The notes below the pieces were generated by a model. It saw only the letters and a program-made list of their open reading frames with translations, did no database searches and was not told where the DNA came from. From contig NZ_BMGP01000003.1 of the NCBI RefSeq assembly GCF_014640255.1, positions 434,001 to 498,000 of the forward strand: a stretch of 64,000 nt of DNA, given 5' to 3'. Of this stretch, positions 18,158-26,585 are shown piece by piece. This DNA is from Subtercola lobariae. Lineage in GTDB: Bacteria > Actinomycetota > Actinomycetes > Actinomycetales > Microbacteriaceae. The position numbers were made by a program, and so were the translations under genes. Every line of letters begins with the position of its first letter. Position 1 is the first letter of the stretch.

Positions 18158-19453
18158 GTGAGTGCCACCAGAGTTTTCGTCGCCAGATTGGCCGGGTGCA
18201 CCGTCTTCGACCCCGCGGGCGACCGCCTGGGCAAGGTGCGTGACGTTCTTGTGGTGTACCGAAATAACGAATCGCCCCGTCTGGTGGGGTTGATCGTCGA
18301 GATTCCGGGCAAGCGTCGGGTGTTCGTGAGCATCGGCCGCGTGACCAGCATCGGCAGCGGGCAGATCATCACCACGGGCCTCATGAACGTGCGCCGGTTC
18401 GAGCAGCGCGGCGGCGAAGTGCGCGTGATCGCCGAGATTCTGGGCCGCAAGGTCACCTTCGCCGACGGCTCTGGCGAGGGCACCATCGAAGACGTGGCCA
18501 TCGAGCAGTCGGGGCCCGGCGAGTGGAGCGTCTCACAGCTCTTCGTACGTCGCCCTAAAACCACCGCGAGCCCGTTCGGCAAAGGCCCCACCGTCTTCGC
18601 CACCTGGAACGAAGTGCGCGAAAAAGGCCAGACCGGCCAGTCGCAGTCGGCCGAACAACTCATCGCTACCTACGGCGACATGAAGCCGGCCGACCTCGCC
18701 AATACTCTGCTCGATTTGCCGCAGGGTCGTCGTCTCGAGGTTGCTGAAGAGCTTCCGGATGCCCGGCTCGCCGACGTGCTCGAAGAAATGCCTGAGAGCG
18801 ATCAGGTCGAGATCATGAATCAGCTCGACGACACCAGGGCTGCTGACGTGCTCGACCAGATGCAACCCGACGACGCGGCCGACCTCATTGCGCAACTCTC
18901 CGAAGCGCGCGGTGAAGAGCTGCTGAAGCTCATGCAGCCCGAAGAGGCTGACGACGTGCGAATGCTGCTCGCCTACGCTCCCGACACCGCCGGCGGGTTG
19001 ATGACCACCGAGCCCATCATCGTGTCGGCAGACGCGACCGTGGCCGAGGGCCTGGCGCTCATTCGCCGACACGAACTCGCGCCTGCGCTCGGCGCCGCCA
19101 TCTGCGTCACACTGCCGCCGTATGAGCCACCCACCGGCCGGTTTCTCGGCATGGTGCACTTTCAGCGCATGTTGCGCTACCCGCCGCACGAACGGCTCGG
19201 CGGTCTGATCGACGACGGGCTCGACCCCGTGACGGCTGACACGAGTGCCGCGGAGGTCTCGCGTATTCTCGCGAGCTATAACCTGGTCTCGGTTCCCGTC
19301 GTCGACGAGAACCACCGATTGGTCGGGGTGGTGACCATTGACGATGTTCTCGACTACCTGCTGCCCGACGATTGGCGAAGTCACGACGGCGACGTAACAA
19401 CACCCGCACCCCGAGCAAGGAGGATCGCCAATGGCACGCAACTCGCCCACTAA
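18158..19453 (+). CDS. MgtE N-terminal/CBS domain protein with PRC-barrel, no membrane domain
   Basis: This 431-residue soluble protein starts at GTG 18158. The N-terminal 130 or so residues resemble PRC-barrel domains (GDRLGKVRDVLVVYR...LVGLIVEI). Next comes an MgtE_N superhelix made of repeated Leu/Asp/Glu-rich helices (LADVLEEMPESDQVEIM, AADVLDQMQPDDAADLI), then the CBS pair starting near TAGGLMTTEPIIVSADATV and ending in VPVVDENHRLVGVVTIDDVLDYLLPDDW. MgtE Mg2+ channels have a five-helix membrane domain after the CBS pair; here the protein stops instead. The next gene (DUF1003) overlaps it and encodes a two-helix membrane protein. It is probably a Mg2+-sensing or transport-associated protein, not a complete channel. 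Confidence 0.85.
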   Translation: MSATRVFVARLAGCTVFDPAGDRLGKVRDVLVVYRNNESPRLVGLIVEIPGKRRVFVSIGRVTSIGSGQIITTGLMNVRRFEQRGGEVRVIAEILGRKVTFADGSGEGTIEDVAIEQSGPGEWSVSQLFVRRPKTTASPFGKGPTVFATWNEVREKGQTGQSQSAEQLIATYGDMKPADLANTLLDLPQGRRLEVAEELPDARLADVLEEMPESDQVEIMNQLDDTRAADVLDQMQPDDAADLIAQLSEARGEELLKLMQPEEADDVRMLLAYAPDTAGGLMTTEPIIVSADATVAEGLALIRRHELAPALGAAICVTLPPYEPPTGRFLGMVHFQRMLRYPPHERLGGLIDDGLDPVTADTSAAEVSRILASYNLVSVPVVDENHRLVGVVTIDDVLDYLLPDDWRSHDGDVTTPAPRARRIANGTQLAH

Positions 19454-20060
19454 GACTCCTGACGCGCGGTTAGACGCCCCGAAGGGCCTTCGCACGCGCG
19501 TTCTGCCCGCGCGCCGCACCAGTCGCGACCGTTTCGGGCGGGGCACCGAGGCCATCGCGCGCGGCATGGGCACGCCGTGGTTCTTGGTGATTCTGACGCT
19601 GTTCGTGCTGCTCTGGATCGGCTTCAACACCTACGGCCCGTCGAACCTGCGCTTCGACTCGGCGGCCATCGGGTTCACCGCACTCACGCTGATTCTGTCG
19701 CTGCAGGCCTCGTACGCTGCACCGCTGATTCTGCTTGCGCAGAACCGCCAAGACGACCGCGACCGCGTGCAGATCGAGCAAGACCGACAGCGTGCTGAGC
19801 GTAACCTCGCCGACACCGAGTACTTGGCGCGCGAGGTCGTGGCGCTCCGTTTGGCGATGCAAGACATGGCCAGCAAAGACTTCATCCGCAGCGAGCTCAA
19901 AGCGCTGCTCGAAGAGCTGACGGCGGCCGACGACGAGCCCCCCGCCCGGCGCGAGAGCGTGGGTGGCGCAAGTGGCGCTGCTGGCGGGGCCACCGCAAGT
20001 TCTGCGCCACGAGCGACCCGGGCTCCACGCGCCGAGGCGAAGCTGACCGGGAGTGCCTGA
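19431..20060 (+). CDS. DUF1003 family membrane protein
   Basis: This 209-residue protein begins at ATG 19431, preceded by an AAGGAGG Shine-Dalgarno near 19418, and overlaps the end of the MgtE_N/CBS gene by 23 bases. After a basic N terminus two membrane helices are visible (PWFLVILTLFVLLWIGFN and AIGFTALTLILSLQASYAAPLIL). These are followed by the DUF1003 coiled-coil signature QNRQDDRDRVQIEQDRQRAE (about residues 103-122) and an Ala/Gly-rich tail. DUF1003 function is not established; overlap with an MgtE_N protein suggests a role with divalent cations. It overlaps the GTG start of mrp by eight bases. Confidence 0.85.
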   Translation: MARNSPTKTPDARLDAPKGLRTRVLPARRTSRDRFGRGTEAIARGMGTPWFLVILTLFVLLWIGFNTYGPSNLRFDSAAIGFTALTLILSLQASYAAPLILLAQNRQDDRDRVQIEQDRQRAERNLADTEYLAREVVALRLAMQDMASKDFIRSELKALLEELTAADDEPPARRESVGGASGAAGGATASSAPRATRAPRAEAKLTGSA

Positions 20061-21216
20061 GTCAGCGCACCTGCGAGAGCCGACTGCACTCGCCACGGCG
20101 GTTCGCGCGGCCCTCGCGCGCGTGCTCGACCCCGAGATTCGCAAACCCATCACCGACCTCGATATGGTCGGCAGCGTCGATGTCAATGCGGCCGGCGTCG
20201 CCTCTGTTACCGTGAAGTTGACGATCGTCGGATGCCCGGCCGCCGACACCATCGAGCGTGATGTCACCGCGGCCACGCTCGGCGTGCCGGGAGTGACCGC
20301 CGCGAGCATCCAGGTCACCGTCATGACGCGAGACGAACGGGCCGCTCTCACCGAGAAGCTCCGCGGCCCTGGCGGTGCCCGCGCGATGCAGTTCGGCCCC
20401 GATAGTCTCACCCGCATCTACGCCGTCACCAGCGGCAAGGGCGGGGTCGGTAAGTCGACGCTCACGGCCAACCTTGCCGCGGCGTTGGCCGCCAGGGGGC
20501 TGGCGGTGGGGGTCGTCGACGCTGATGTGTACGGCTTCTCGATTCCGGGCATTCTGGGCCTCACCTCGAACGGCACGGCGCAGAAGCCCACTCGGGTCGA
20601 CGACATGATTCTGCCGCCGGTCGGTTTCGGCGTAAAAGTCATTTCGATCGGAATGTTCGTCGACGACAATGCTGCCGTTGCGTGGCGCGGCCCCATGCTG
20701 CACCGTACGATTGCGCAGTTTCTGACCGACGTGTACTTCGGCGACCTCGACGTGCTGCTGCTCGACCTGCCACCCGGAACGGGCGATGTGGCCATCTCGA
20801 TCGGCCAGCTGCTGCCGCACGCCGAGGTCATCGTGGTGACGACTCCGCAGCCCGCGGCGGCCGATGTGGCCGAGCGCTCGGGCGTCGTCGCGCGCCAGAC
20901 CGGCCAGAACATCGTGGGCGTCATCGAGAACATGGCGGGCCTGCCGCAGCCCGACGGCACTGTGCTCGAACTCTTCGGCTCGGGCGGCGGCGACGAGGTG
21001 TCGCGGCGACTGTCTGCGGGTCAGGATGCCCGGGTGCCGCTCTTGGCCTCGATTCCGCTCAGCGTGGCCCTCCGCGCCGGCGGCGACGTGGGAGCCCCCA
21101 TCGTGCTGACCGACCCACTCGACCCCGCTGCCGCGGCGATCCTCCGTATAGCCGACACTCTCGCGGTGCGCCCCCGCGGGCTCTCGGGCCTCAAGCTCCC
21201 CGTCTCCCCCCGCTGA
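20053..21216 (+). CDS. mrp: Mrp/NBP35-type P-loop ATPase, Fe-S cluster carrier-like
   Basis: This 387-residue protein starts at GTG 20053, inside the end of the DUF1003 gene. An N-terminal MIP18/DUF59 domain (about 10-95, DPEIRKPITDLDMV ... IVGCPAADTIE) precedes the deviant Walker A SGKGGVGKST (about 127-136). Further motifs are DADVYGFSIPGILG, VAWRGPMLH and LLDLPPGTGD. ApbC/Mrp proteins are proposed Fe-S cluster carriers. The C-terminal CxxC of classical Mrp is not present at the expected place (ENMAGLPQPDGTVLELFG), and the only obvious Cys is in the DUF59 part. The operon with the MgtE_N and DUF1003 genes recalls Rv1229c-Rv1232c. Confidence 0.88.
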   Translation: MPESAHLREPTALATAVRAALARVLDPEIRKPITDLDMVGSVDVNAAGVASVTVKLTIVGCPAADTIERDVTAATLGVPGVTAASIQVTVMTRDERAALTEKLRGPGGARAMQFGPDSLTRIYAVTSGKGGVGKSTLTANLAAALAARGLAVGVVDADVYGFSIPGILGLTSNGTAQKPTRVDDMILPPVGFGVKVISIGMFVDDNAAVAWRGPMLHRTIAQFLTDVYFGDLDVLLLDLPPGTGDVAISIGQLLPHAEVIVVTTPQPAAADVAERSGVVARQTGQNIVGVIENMAGLPQPDGTVLELFGSGGGDEVSRRLSAGQDARVPLLASIPLSVALRAGGDVGAPIVLTDPLDPAAAAILRIADTLAVRPRGLSGLKLPVSPR

Positions 21217-21255
21217 CGCGGCAGGGCCAGCGGGGCACGTTCAGACGCCGCCGCC

Positions 21256-21360
21256 TCAGAGGCCGGGGTCGCGGGAGCGCAGGCGCGTCTCCTCGAGGTC
21301 GAGCATGCCCTGGGCCTCGGCGAGAATGCGCGAAGGGTGGGCGTAGATCCCCAGCTCCAT
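21256..21360 (-). CDS. Candidate 34-residue small protein
   Basis: A short reverse-strand reading begins at ATG 21360 and stops at TGA 21256. Almost every codon ends in G or C (only two T-ending codons among 34), the pattern of real genes here. It reads MELGIYAHPSRILAEAQ and then a helix with alternating acidic and basic residues ending RSRDPGL. It occupies the gap between mrp and the aldo/keto reductase gene, with nothing else to explain the coding bias. The Shine-Dalgarno is weak (GGAAAG very close to the ATG). No family is recognised with confidence. Confidence 0.55.
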   Translation of the reverse strand: MELGIYAHPSRILAEAQGMLDLEETRLRSRDPGL

Positions 21361-21435
21361 GCTTTCCAGCCTACAGGCAGCCTGTGAAGACTCTCATGAA
21401 GGCTCCCCGCGCAACAGCGGGCCTAGGCTGAAACC

Positions 21436-22413
21436 ATGAAACGAATCACGCTCGGAACGAATGGCCCCGAGGTCCCTCGCCTCGGACTCGGCTGCATGGG
21501 AATGTCGGCGTTCTACACCGGTAGCGGCACCGACGAGCAAGGATCGATCGCGACCATCCATCGTGCGCTCGAACTGGGCATCACCTTCTTCGATACTGCA
21601 GAGGTCTATGGGCCTTACACGAATGAAGAGCTTGTGGGCAAAGCGCTGGCCGGCCGCCGCCACGAAGCGGTGATCGCCACGAAGTTCGGCTTTCTGCAGC
21701 ACCGCACCGACGGCAGCCGAGGGCTCGACGGCAGCCCGGAGAACGCCCGGCTCGCGCTCGAGGGTTCGCTGAAGCGGCTCGGCACCGATTACATCGACAT
21801 TTTCTACCAGCACCGCATGGATCCGAAGGTTCCCATCGAAGAGACCGTCGGCGAGCTGGCGAAGTTCGTCGACGAGGGAAAGATTCGGTACATCGGGTTG
21901 TCTGAAGCAGCGGCGAGCACTATTCGCCGGGCGCACACCGTGCATACGATCACGGCCGTGCAATCGGAATACTCGCTCTGGACCAGAGACCCCGAGCCCG
22001 AGGTGCTGCCGGTCTTGCGCGAACTCGGCATCGGTTTCGTGCCGTACTCGCCGCTCGGGCGCGGGTTTCTGACGGGAACCATCCGCTCGGTCGACCAGCT
22101 CGATGAGAGCGACTTTCGGCGGTCGAACCCGCGGTTCGAGGGCGAGAACCTCGAAGCGAACATTCGCATCGTCGAGCAGGTCGACGCTGTGGCGGCAGAA
22201 GTCGGCGCGAAGCCCGGCCAGGTCGCGTTGGCCTGGTTGCTCGCTCAGGGTGATGACATCGCGCCGATTCCGGGAACCAAACGCGTCAGCTACCTCGAAG
22301 AGAATGCGGCGGCGGATGCTCTGGTCTTGAGCCCGTCGCAACTCAGCGCCCTCGGTGCGGTGGCCGCGGCCGCAGGCGACCGCTACCCCGATATGTCGTC
22401 GGTCAACCGGTAG
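21436..22413 (+). CDS. Aldo/keto reductase
   Basis: This is a 325-residue (alpha/beta)8 NADPH-dependent oxidoreductase. The catalytic tetrad is visible as Asp in FFDTAEVYG (about 51), Tyr in the same motif (about 56), Lys in ATKFGF (about 82) and His in IFYQHRMDP (about 122). Other family marks are [13 protein letters not shown] at the N terminus and [10 protein letters not shown] plus [17 protein letters not shown] for cofactor binding. It resembles the AKR13 / YhdN-like group. The substrate is unknown. It stands alone, convergent with tatB. Confidence 0.9.
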   Translation: MKRITLGTNGPEVPRLGLGCMGMSAFYTGSGTDEQGSIATIHRALELGITFFDTAEVYGPYTNEELVGKALAGRRHEAVIATKFGFLQHRTDGSRGLDGSPENARLALEGSLKRLGTDYIDIFYQHRMDPKVPIEETVGELAKFVDEGKIRYIGLSEAAASTIRRAHTVHTITAVQSEYSLWTRDPEPEVLPVLRELGIGFVPYSPLGRGFLTGTIRSVDQLDESDFRRSNPRFEGENLEANIRIVEQVDAVAAEVGAKPGQVALAWLLAQGDDIAPIPGTKRVSYLEENAAADALVLSPSQLSALGAVAAAAGDRYPDMSSVNR

Positions 22414-22457
22414 CGCGGCCTGTCGACGCGCTCAGGTCGGGCGCAACTCGGATCGGA

Positions 22458-22502
22458 GCGAAGCGACTCAAGGCCAAGCGACTTAAGGCGAAGCGGCTCA
22501 GG
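22458..22502. repeat. Three tandem 15-bp repeats at the 3' end of tatB
   Basis: Units at 22458, 22473 and 22488 follow the pattern GCGAAGCGACTCAAG with two or three differences each. They lie between the aldo/keto reductase gene and tatB and cover the tatB stop codon. They have the same unit length as repeats in other genes of the window. Confidence 0.75.
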
Positions 22503-22965
22503 TCGCTTCGGAGTCGTGCGGCACCGGCAGCGCGATGGGCATGCCGTCGGTACCTGACGCGGCGGCCGCTTCGAGCTTCTTCTTGCGCTGCAGGTACGCC
22601 GGCTCGGGGCGCGTCAGCGTCACGGGCTCGGCCGACGACCCGTCGGGAGCAAGCGGCGCGGCGGCAGCCATCGGCGAGGCCGGCTTCACCGGTGCGCCCA
22701 CAGAGTCTGCGGGGTCTTCGAGCAGAGCATCGCGAATGATGCGGCGGGGGTCGTACTGACGCGGGTCGAGCTTCTTCCACTCGATGTCGTCGAAGTCGGG
22801 CCCCATCTCTTCTTTCATGCGAGATTTGGCGCCGTTGGTGAATTCGCGCAACTGCTTCACGAACTGCGCCAGCTTTGCGGCGTAGTGCGGCAGGCGCTCG
22901 GGGCCGATGACGAAGGCCGCGATCACGCCGACGATTATCAGCTTCTCGAAAGTCAACCCGAACAT
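22498..22965 (-). CDS. tatB: Sec-independent translocase protein TatB
   Basis: This 155-residue protein has the TatB layout: a single N-terminal membrane helix (LTFEKLIIVGVIAAFVIG, about residues 4-21), the conserved GPERLP hinge, then an amphipathic helix (HYAAKLAQFVKQLREFTNGAKSR) and an acidic/proline-rich cytosolic tail. TatB with TatA and TatC exports folded proteins with twin-arginine signals; the DyP peroxidase at 32190 is a likely client in this window. Its place near an O-methyltransferase gene resembles Rv1220c-Rv1224. The ATG at 22965 is supported because the hydrophobic segment begins directly after it. Confidence 0.88.
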   Translation of the reverse strand: MFGLTFEKLIIVGVIAAFVIGPERLPHYAAKLAQFVKQLREFTNGAKSRMKEEMGPDFDDIEWKKLDPRQYDPRRIIRDALLEDPADSVGAPVKPASPMAAAAPLAPDGSSAEPVTLTRPEPAYLQRKKKLEAAAASGTDGMPIALPVPHDSEAT

Positions 22966-23060
22966 GAATACACACTACCGCGTCGTCACCCTGCGCTCCT
23001 GCGAGCCTTGCGTACACACGGCCAGACGTAACCTAAACTTCACACCGGAGGCCACAACTT

Positions 23061-23690
23061 TTGTCTAAAGAGACCAACTGGAAGTACGCAGAAGACTTCG
23101 TCACCGAGCCCGCCGTCATTGCGGCGGCACGGGCGCACGCCCTCGAACTCGGCGTCGAATCGGTGAGCCCGGGCATCGGCGCGCAGCTCGCCGTGCTCTC
23201 GGGCACGGCGGCCGCGAAAGCAATCGTCGAGATCGGCACCGGTGTCGGCGTCTCGGGCCTCTGGCTGTTCGCGGGGGCGCCGCAGGCCACCATCACCTCC
23301 ATCGACACCGAGGTCGACCGCCAGCAGTCAGCTCGGGCGGCATACCTCGAGGCGGGCATCCCGGCCAACCGCATTCGTTTGATCACGGGCAAGGCTCGGG
23401 ATGTTCTGCCGCGCATGAATGAGAACACCTACGATCTCGTGCTGGTCGACGCCGACCCCGAGTCGGTGATCGAGTACGTGGAGCACGCCCTGCGGCTCGT
23501 TCGCGTGGGCGGAACGGTGCTCGTGCCGCACGCCCTCTGGCGCGACCGCGTGGCAGACCCTGTGCAGCGCGACGACACCGTGGCCGACTTCCGCAGTCTG
23601 CTGAGCGAACTCGCCTCGTCACCCGCCGTGATCACTGCGCTGTCGCCCATCGGCGACGGTCTGCTGCAGATCACGAAGCTGATCGGTTGA
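23061..23690 (+). CDS. Class I SAM-dependent O-methyltransferase
   Basis: This 209-residue protein starts at TTG 23061, chosen because a good Shine-Dalgarno (CCGGAGG, 23045-23051) is nine bases upstream. The Rossmann-fold SAM motif I is IVEIGTGVGVSGLWL. The acidic motif after strand 2 is SIDTEVDRQ, and DLVLVDADPESV carries the metal/SAM-side Asp of the catechol O-methyltransferase-like family. It resembles M. tuberculosis Rv1220c. The substrate is unknown. The gene is convergent with the DUF3117 gene across a strong terminator. Confidence 0.87.
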   Translation: MSKETNWKYAEDFVTEPAVIAAARAHALELGVESVSPGIGAQLAVLSGTAAAKAIVEIGTGVGVSGLWLFAGAPQATITSIDTEVDRQQSARAAYLEAGIPANRIRLITGKARDVLPRMNENTYDLVLVDADPESVIEYVEHALRLVRVGGTVLVPHALWRDRVADPVQRDDTVADFRSLLSELASSPAVITALSPIGDGLLQITKLIG

Positions 23691-23712
23691 GCTCGACGAT
23701 CGGTTAAACCGA

Positions 23713-23762
23713 AGAAACCCCCTGCACCGATTTCAGCTGAAGTCGGTGCAGGGGGTTTCTTT
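23713..23762. terminator. Bidirectional intrinsic terminator
   Basis: A perfect stem of 19 base pairs is formed by AAGAAACCCCCTGCACCGA and its complement TCGGTGCAGGGGGTTTCTT around a short loop, with T-rich sequence on both exits. It separates the O-methyltransferase gene from the convergent DUF3117 gene. Confidence 0.9.
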
Positions 23763-23765
23763 TGG

Positions 23766-23939
23766 CTATGCGGGCGCTACCACTCCGGCGAGAGCGTCGT
23801 GAAGCTCACGGGCCTCTGCATCATTGACAGAGACGACGAGCCTCCCTCCCCCTTCGAGTGGCACGCGCACGATGATGAGGCGTCCTTCTTTAACAGCCTC
23901 CATCGGGCCGTCACCGGTCCTTGGTTTCATGGCGGCCAT
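23766..23939 (-). CDS. DUF3117 family small protein
   Basis: This 57-residue gene begins at ATG 23939 with an AAAGGGG Shine-Dalgarno seven bases upstream and ends at TAG 23766. It starts MAAMKPRTGDGPMEAVKEGR and contains VRVPLEGGGRLVVSV, which is the hallmark profile of DUF3117, a short beta-rich family conserved in actinobacteria (compare Rv1211). Function is unknown. Downstream is the strong bidirectional terminator. The upstream region contains a plausible -10 element (GATAAT on the minus strand near 23973). Confidence 0.9.
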   Translation of the reverse strand: MAAMKPRTGDGPMEAVKEGRLIIVRVPLEGGGRLVVSVNDAEARELHDALAGVVAPA

Positions 23940-23994
23940 GCGGCATCCCCTTTCGTGGTGTCGTTCTTCTATTATCGGTCATCGAGGCCGAGCG

Positions 23995-24022
23995 AAAAAA
24001 CCCGCGCCCGGTGAGGCGGTTT
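23995..24022 (-). terminator. Intrinsic terminator of the mannosyltransferase gene
   Basis: On the minus strand an AAACCGC arm pairs with GCGGGTTT and is followed by a run of six T residues (23995-24000). It begins at the stop codon of the mannosyltransferase gene. Confidence 0.6.
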
Positions 24023-25298
24023 ACGGCGGAGTCCAGTCGGCTCCGTCGACGCCCCAGCAGATCAGCAGCCACCCCCACTGCGCGGCGAGAAACAGAATCA
24101 CCACAGCGACCCGGTAGATGCGCGACTTCGGCAACGCAATGACGCCGAGAAGCGGAAAAAGCGGCATGAGCAGCCGAAACGTGCTCGACTGCGGAAAGAA
24201 CACGGCAAGCAGATAGATAGCGTAGGCGATCACCCAGAAACGCAAGTCGATCGGCAGACGGCGAACCGCTTTCGTGGCCATGAACAGGCCGAACGTCACA
24301 ACTAGTAACACCACCACGATGGCGCCGGCCGGCGCGCCGAGCCACCAGTTGCCACCCTGAATCCACGACGAGAACGGCAGCAGTTTCGCATACCCGATGT
24401 AGGTCGCCCGCCAGGCCAGCTCTGTTTCGGTGTAGGCCGAGAAGAACCCGGTGCTCCCCCACGCAATCAGGTTCCAGCCGATGCCCATCAGGCCGCTGAA
24501 GATGGTGACAGAGCCGACCAGTACCTGCTGGCGCGTCGAGAACGGGTGGCCCTCAGGGTCTCGCCGGCGCTGCCACCAGCGGTACGCGAAATGCATCGCC
24601 AGGCACAGCGCAAAGGCCAACCCACTCGGCCGGGTGAACGACATGACGAAGATGATCGGAAACAAGAACGCGTAACGCCGCTTGACCAGCAAATACAGCG
24701 CCAGCACGAGCAAGAAGATGTACATCGACTCGGCGTAGGCCACCTGAAACATCGGCGACACCGGAGCAATGCAGAACAGCAGCACCGCGAACATGGCGGT
24801 GCCAGCCGGCAGCCACACCCGCATCAGCTTGTAGAACACCAGCGCAGCGCCGAGCCCGAAGGCCAGTGACACAAAGACCGACACATACTCCCACGGCGCG
24901 GTGGTCAGGGTCGAGAGGCCGCGCACGAGAAACGGGTAGCCCGGCAGAAACGCCCACGCGTTCTGGGCGATGTGCCCCGAGGTGGTGATCGGCAGCTGGC
25001 TGGGGTACCCCCAGTACGCGATGATCTTGTACCAGGTGCCATCCCAAATGGAGGCGTAATCCCAGTAAGAGGGGTGCGCGCCTGTCCACGGGTTCTTGCC
25101 CTGCACACTCGCGAGCGCGAGCAGCATCACCGTGGTGACGACCCGCGCGGCCAGGTAGATGAGCACCACATAGAGCCACCACGAGAAACGACGGCTGGCG
25201 GGCATCCGCTCACCGCCTGCGTCGGCCAGGCTCCGGATGCTCGCCGAATCGTCGCTCGAAGGCAGCTCTTCGGCGTGCGAATCTACTGCTTGTGACAC
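24021..25298 (-). CDS. PIG-V-like polytopic mannosyltransferase (GT-C type)
   Basis: This 425-residue integral membrane protein has about nine or ten hydrophobic segments. The first loop carries the acidic motif SIWDGTWYKIIAYWGYP, typical of PIG-V-type GT-C glycosyltransferases, which use polyprenyl-phosphate mannose. Later features are FLPGYPFLVRGLS, AYAESMYIFLLVLALY and FTRPSGLAFA, all normal for this family. The GTG at 25298 lies five bases after the dapE stop and has GTAGGGGCG upstream, so translation is likely coupled to dapE. It may glycosylate lipoglycans or proteins at the outer face of the membrane; the acceptor is unknown. Confidence 0.8.
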   Translation of the reverse strand: MSQAVDSHAEELPSSDDSASIRSLADAGGERMPASRRFSWWLYVVLIYLAARVVTTVMLLALASVQGKNPWTGAHPSYWDYASIWDGTWYKIIAYWGYPSQLPITTSGHIAQNAWAFLPGYPFLVRGLSTLTTAPWEYVSVFVSLAFGLGAALVFYKLMRVWLPAGTAMFAVLLFCIAPVSPMFQVAYAESMYIFLLVLALYLLVKRRYAFLFPIIFVMSFTRPSGLAFALCLAMHFAYRWWQRRRDPEGHPFSTRQQVLVGSVTIFSGLMGIGWNLIAWGSTGFFSAYTETELAWRATYIGYAKLLPFSSWIQGGNWWLGAPAGAIVVVLLVVTFGLFMATKAVRRLPIDLRFWVIAYAIYLLAVFFPQSSTFRLLMPLFPLLGVIALPKSRIYRVAVVILFLAAQWGWLLICWGVDGADWTPP

Positions 25299-25303
25299 CG
25301 CCC

Positions 25304-26404
25304 CTACCCGCGCCGCATCAGCCAGACCCGCAGGGCCTCTTCGCACTCGGTGATCTGCGTGAGCAGCACGCGCTCGTCATCGGCATGCGCCTTCAACGGA
25401 TCACCCGGGCCGAAGTTCACCGCGGGCATGCCGAGCGCCGAGAAACGGGCAACGTCTGTCCAGCCGTACTTCGGCTTCGCGACCCCGCCCACTGCTTCAA
25501 GAAACTGTTGCGCCAGCGGGGCGTCGAGGCCGGGGCGCGCGCCCTCGGCGAGGTCGACCACGGTGATGTCGTACTCGCCGAACAGCTCGTGCATGTGCGC
25601 AATGGCCTCGTCGCCCGAGCGGTTCGGGGCGAAACGATAGTTGATGTGCACCATGGCCTCGTCGGGAATGATGTTGCCCGCGACGCCCCCGCTGATGCCC
25701 ACGGCGTTCAGGCCCTCACGATAGACGAGCCCGTCGACTTCCACCTCCCGCGCCTGATAGCCGGCCAGGGTGTTGAGGATGGGCGCGAGCTTGTGAACCG
25801 CGTTGTCGCCGACCCAGCCGCGAGCGGAATGCGCCCGCAGGCCGAACGTTCGCACCTCGATGCGCAGGTTTCCGTTACAACCGCCTTCGATCTGCGAGTT
25901 GCTCGGCTCGCCGAGAATGGCGAAGTCACCCACGAACAGGTCGGGGCGGTTCGCGGCGAGCCGGCCGAGGCCGTTCAGCGCCGCCGAGACCTCTTCGTGG
26001 TCGTACCACATCCAGGTGAGGTCGACGCTCGGGTCGGCGAGTTCGGCGGCGAGCTTCAGCTGCACGGCGACGCCCGCCTTCATGTCGACGGTGCCGCGGC
26101 CCCAGAGGTAGTCGCGGCCGTCGATGATTTCGAAGTGGGTCGGCAGGTTGTTGTTCAGCGGCACGGTGTCGATGTGCCCGGCGATCACCACGCGCTCTGC
26201 GCGGCCGAGGTTCGTGCGGGCGACCACGGTGTCGCCGTCACGGATGATCTCGAGGTGCGCGAACCCCTCGAGGCTGGCCACGATGGCGTCGGCGAGTGTC
26301 GTCTCGTTACCCGAAACCGACTCGATGTCGCAGATCTGCCGGGTGAGGTCGATCGACGACGCCCCCAGGTCGAGAACGGGTGTCGCGGTGTCGGTCTGAG
26401 CCAT
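25304..26404 (-). CDS. dapE: Succinyl-diaminopimelate desuccinylase
   Basis: This 366-residue M20-family dimetal hydrolase shows metal and catalytic motifs GHIDTVPLN (about residue 75), WGRGTVDMKAG (about 102-112), DHEEVSA (about 139) and GEPSNSQIEGGCNGN (about 165). A C-terminal GPGDPLKAHADDERV segment carries the last His ligand. DapE converts N-succinyl-LL-diaminopimelate to LL-diaminopimelate plus succinate for lysine and peptidoglycan. It is divergent from dapD, which catalyses an earlier step, and dapC lies 2.6 kb away, so the succinylase branch is clustered here. Confidence 0.93.
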   Translation of the reverse strand: MAQTDTATPVLDLGASSIDLTRQICDIESVSGNETTLADAIVASLEGFAHLEIIRDGDTVVARTNLGRAERVVIAGHIDTVPLNNNLPTHFEIIDGRDYLWGRGTVDMKAGVAVQLKLAAELADPSVDLTWMWYDHEEVSAALNGLGRLAANRPDLFVGDFAILGEPSNSQIEGGCNGNLRIEVRTFGLRAHSARGWVGDNAVHKLAPILNTLAGYQAREVEVDGLVYREGLNAVGISGGVAGNIIPDEAMVHINYRFAPNRSGDEAIAHMHELFGEYDITVVDLAEGARPGLDAPLAQQFLEAVGGVAKPKYGWTDVARFSALGMPAVNFGPGDPLKAHADDERVLLTQITECEEALRVWLMRRG

Positions 26405-26585
26405 GCCACAAGTTTACGATGCCGAACCTGATCGCTTCCGATTGGGGCGCTCGGGAGCCTCCTCGGGCGCCCACGTTGCGCACAAGCATCCAGACGCGCG
26501 GGGGGAGGTGCTTTCGCGCAACCTGCGCGCATTCTCCGCGTGACACGTGCGCGAGCATCCGGAGCTGCGGCGCTACCCTGGAGGC

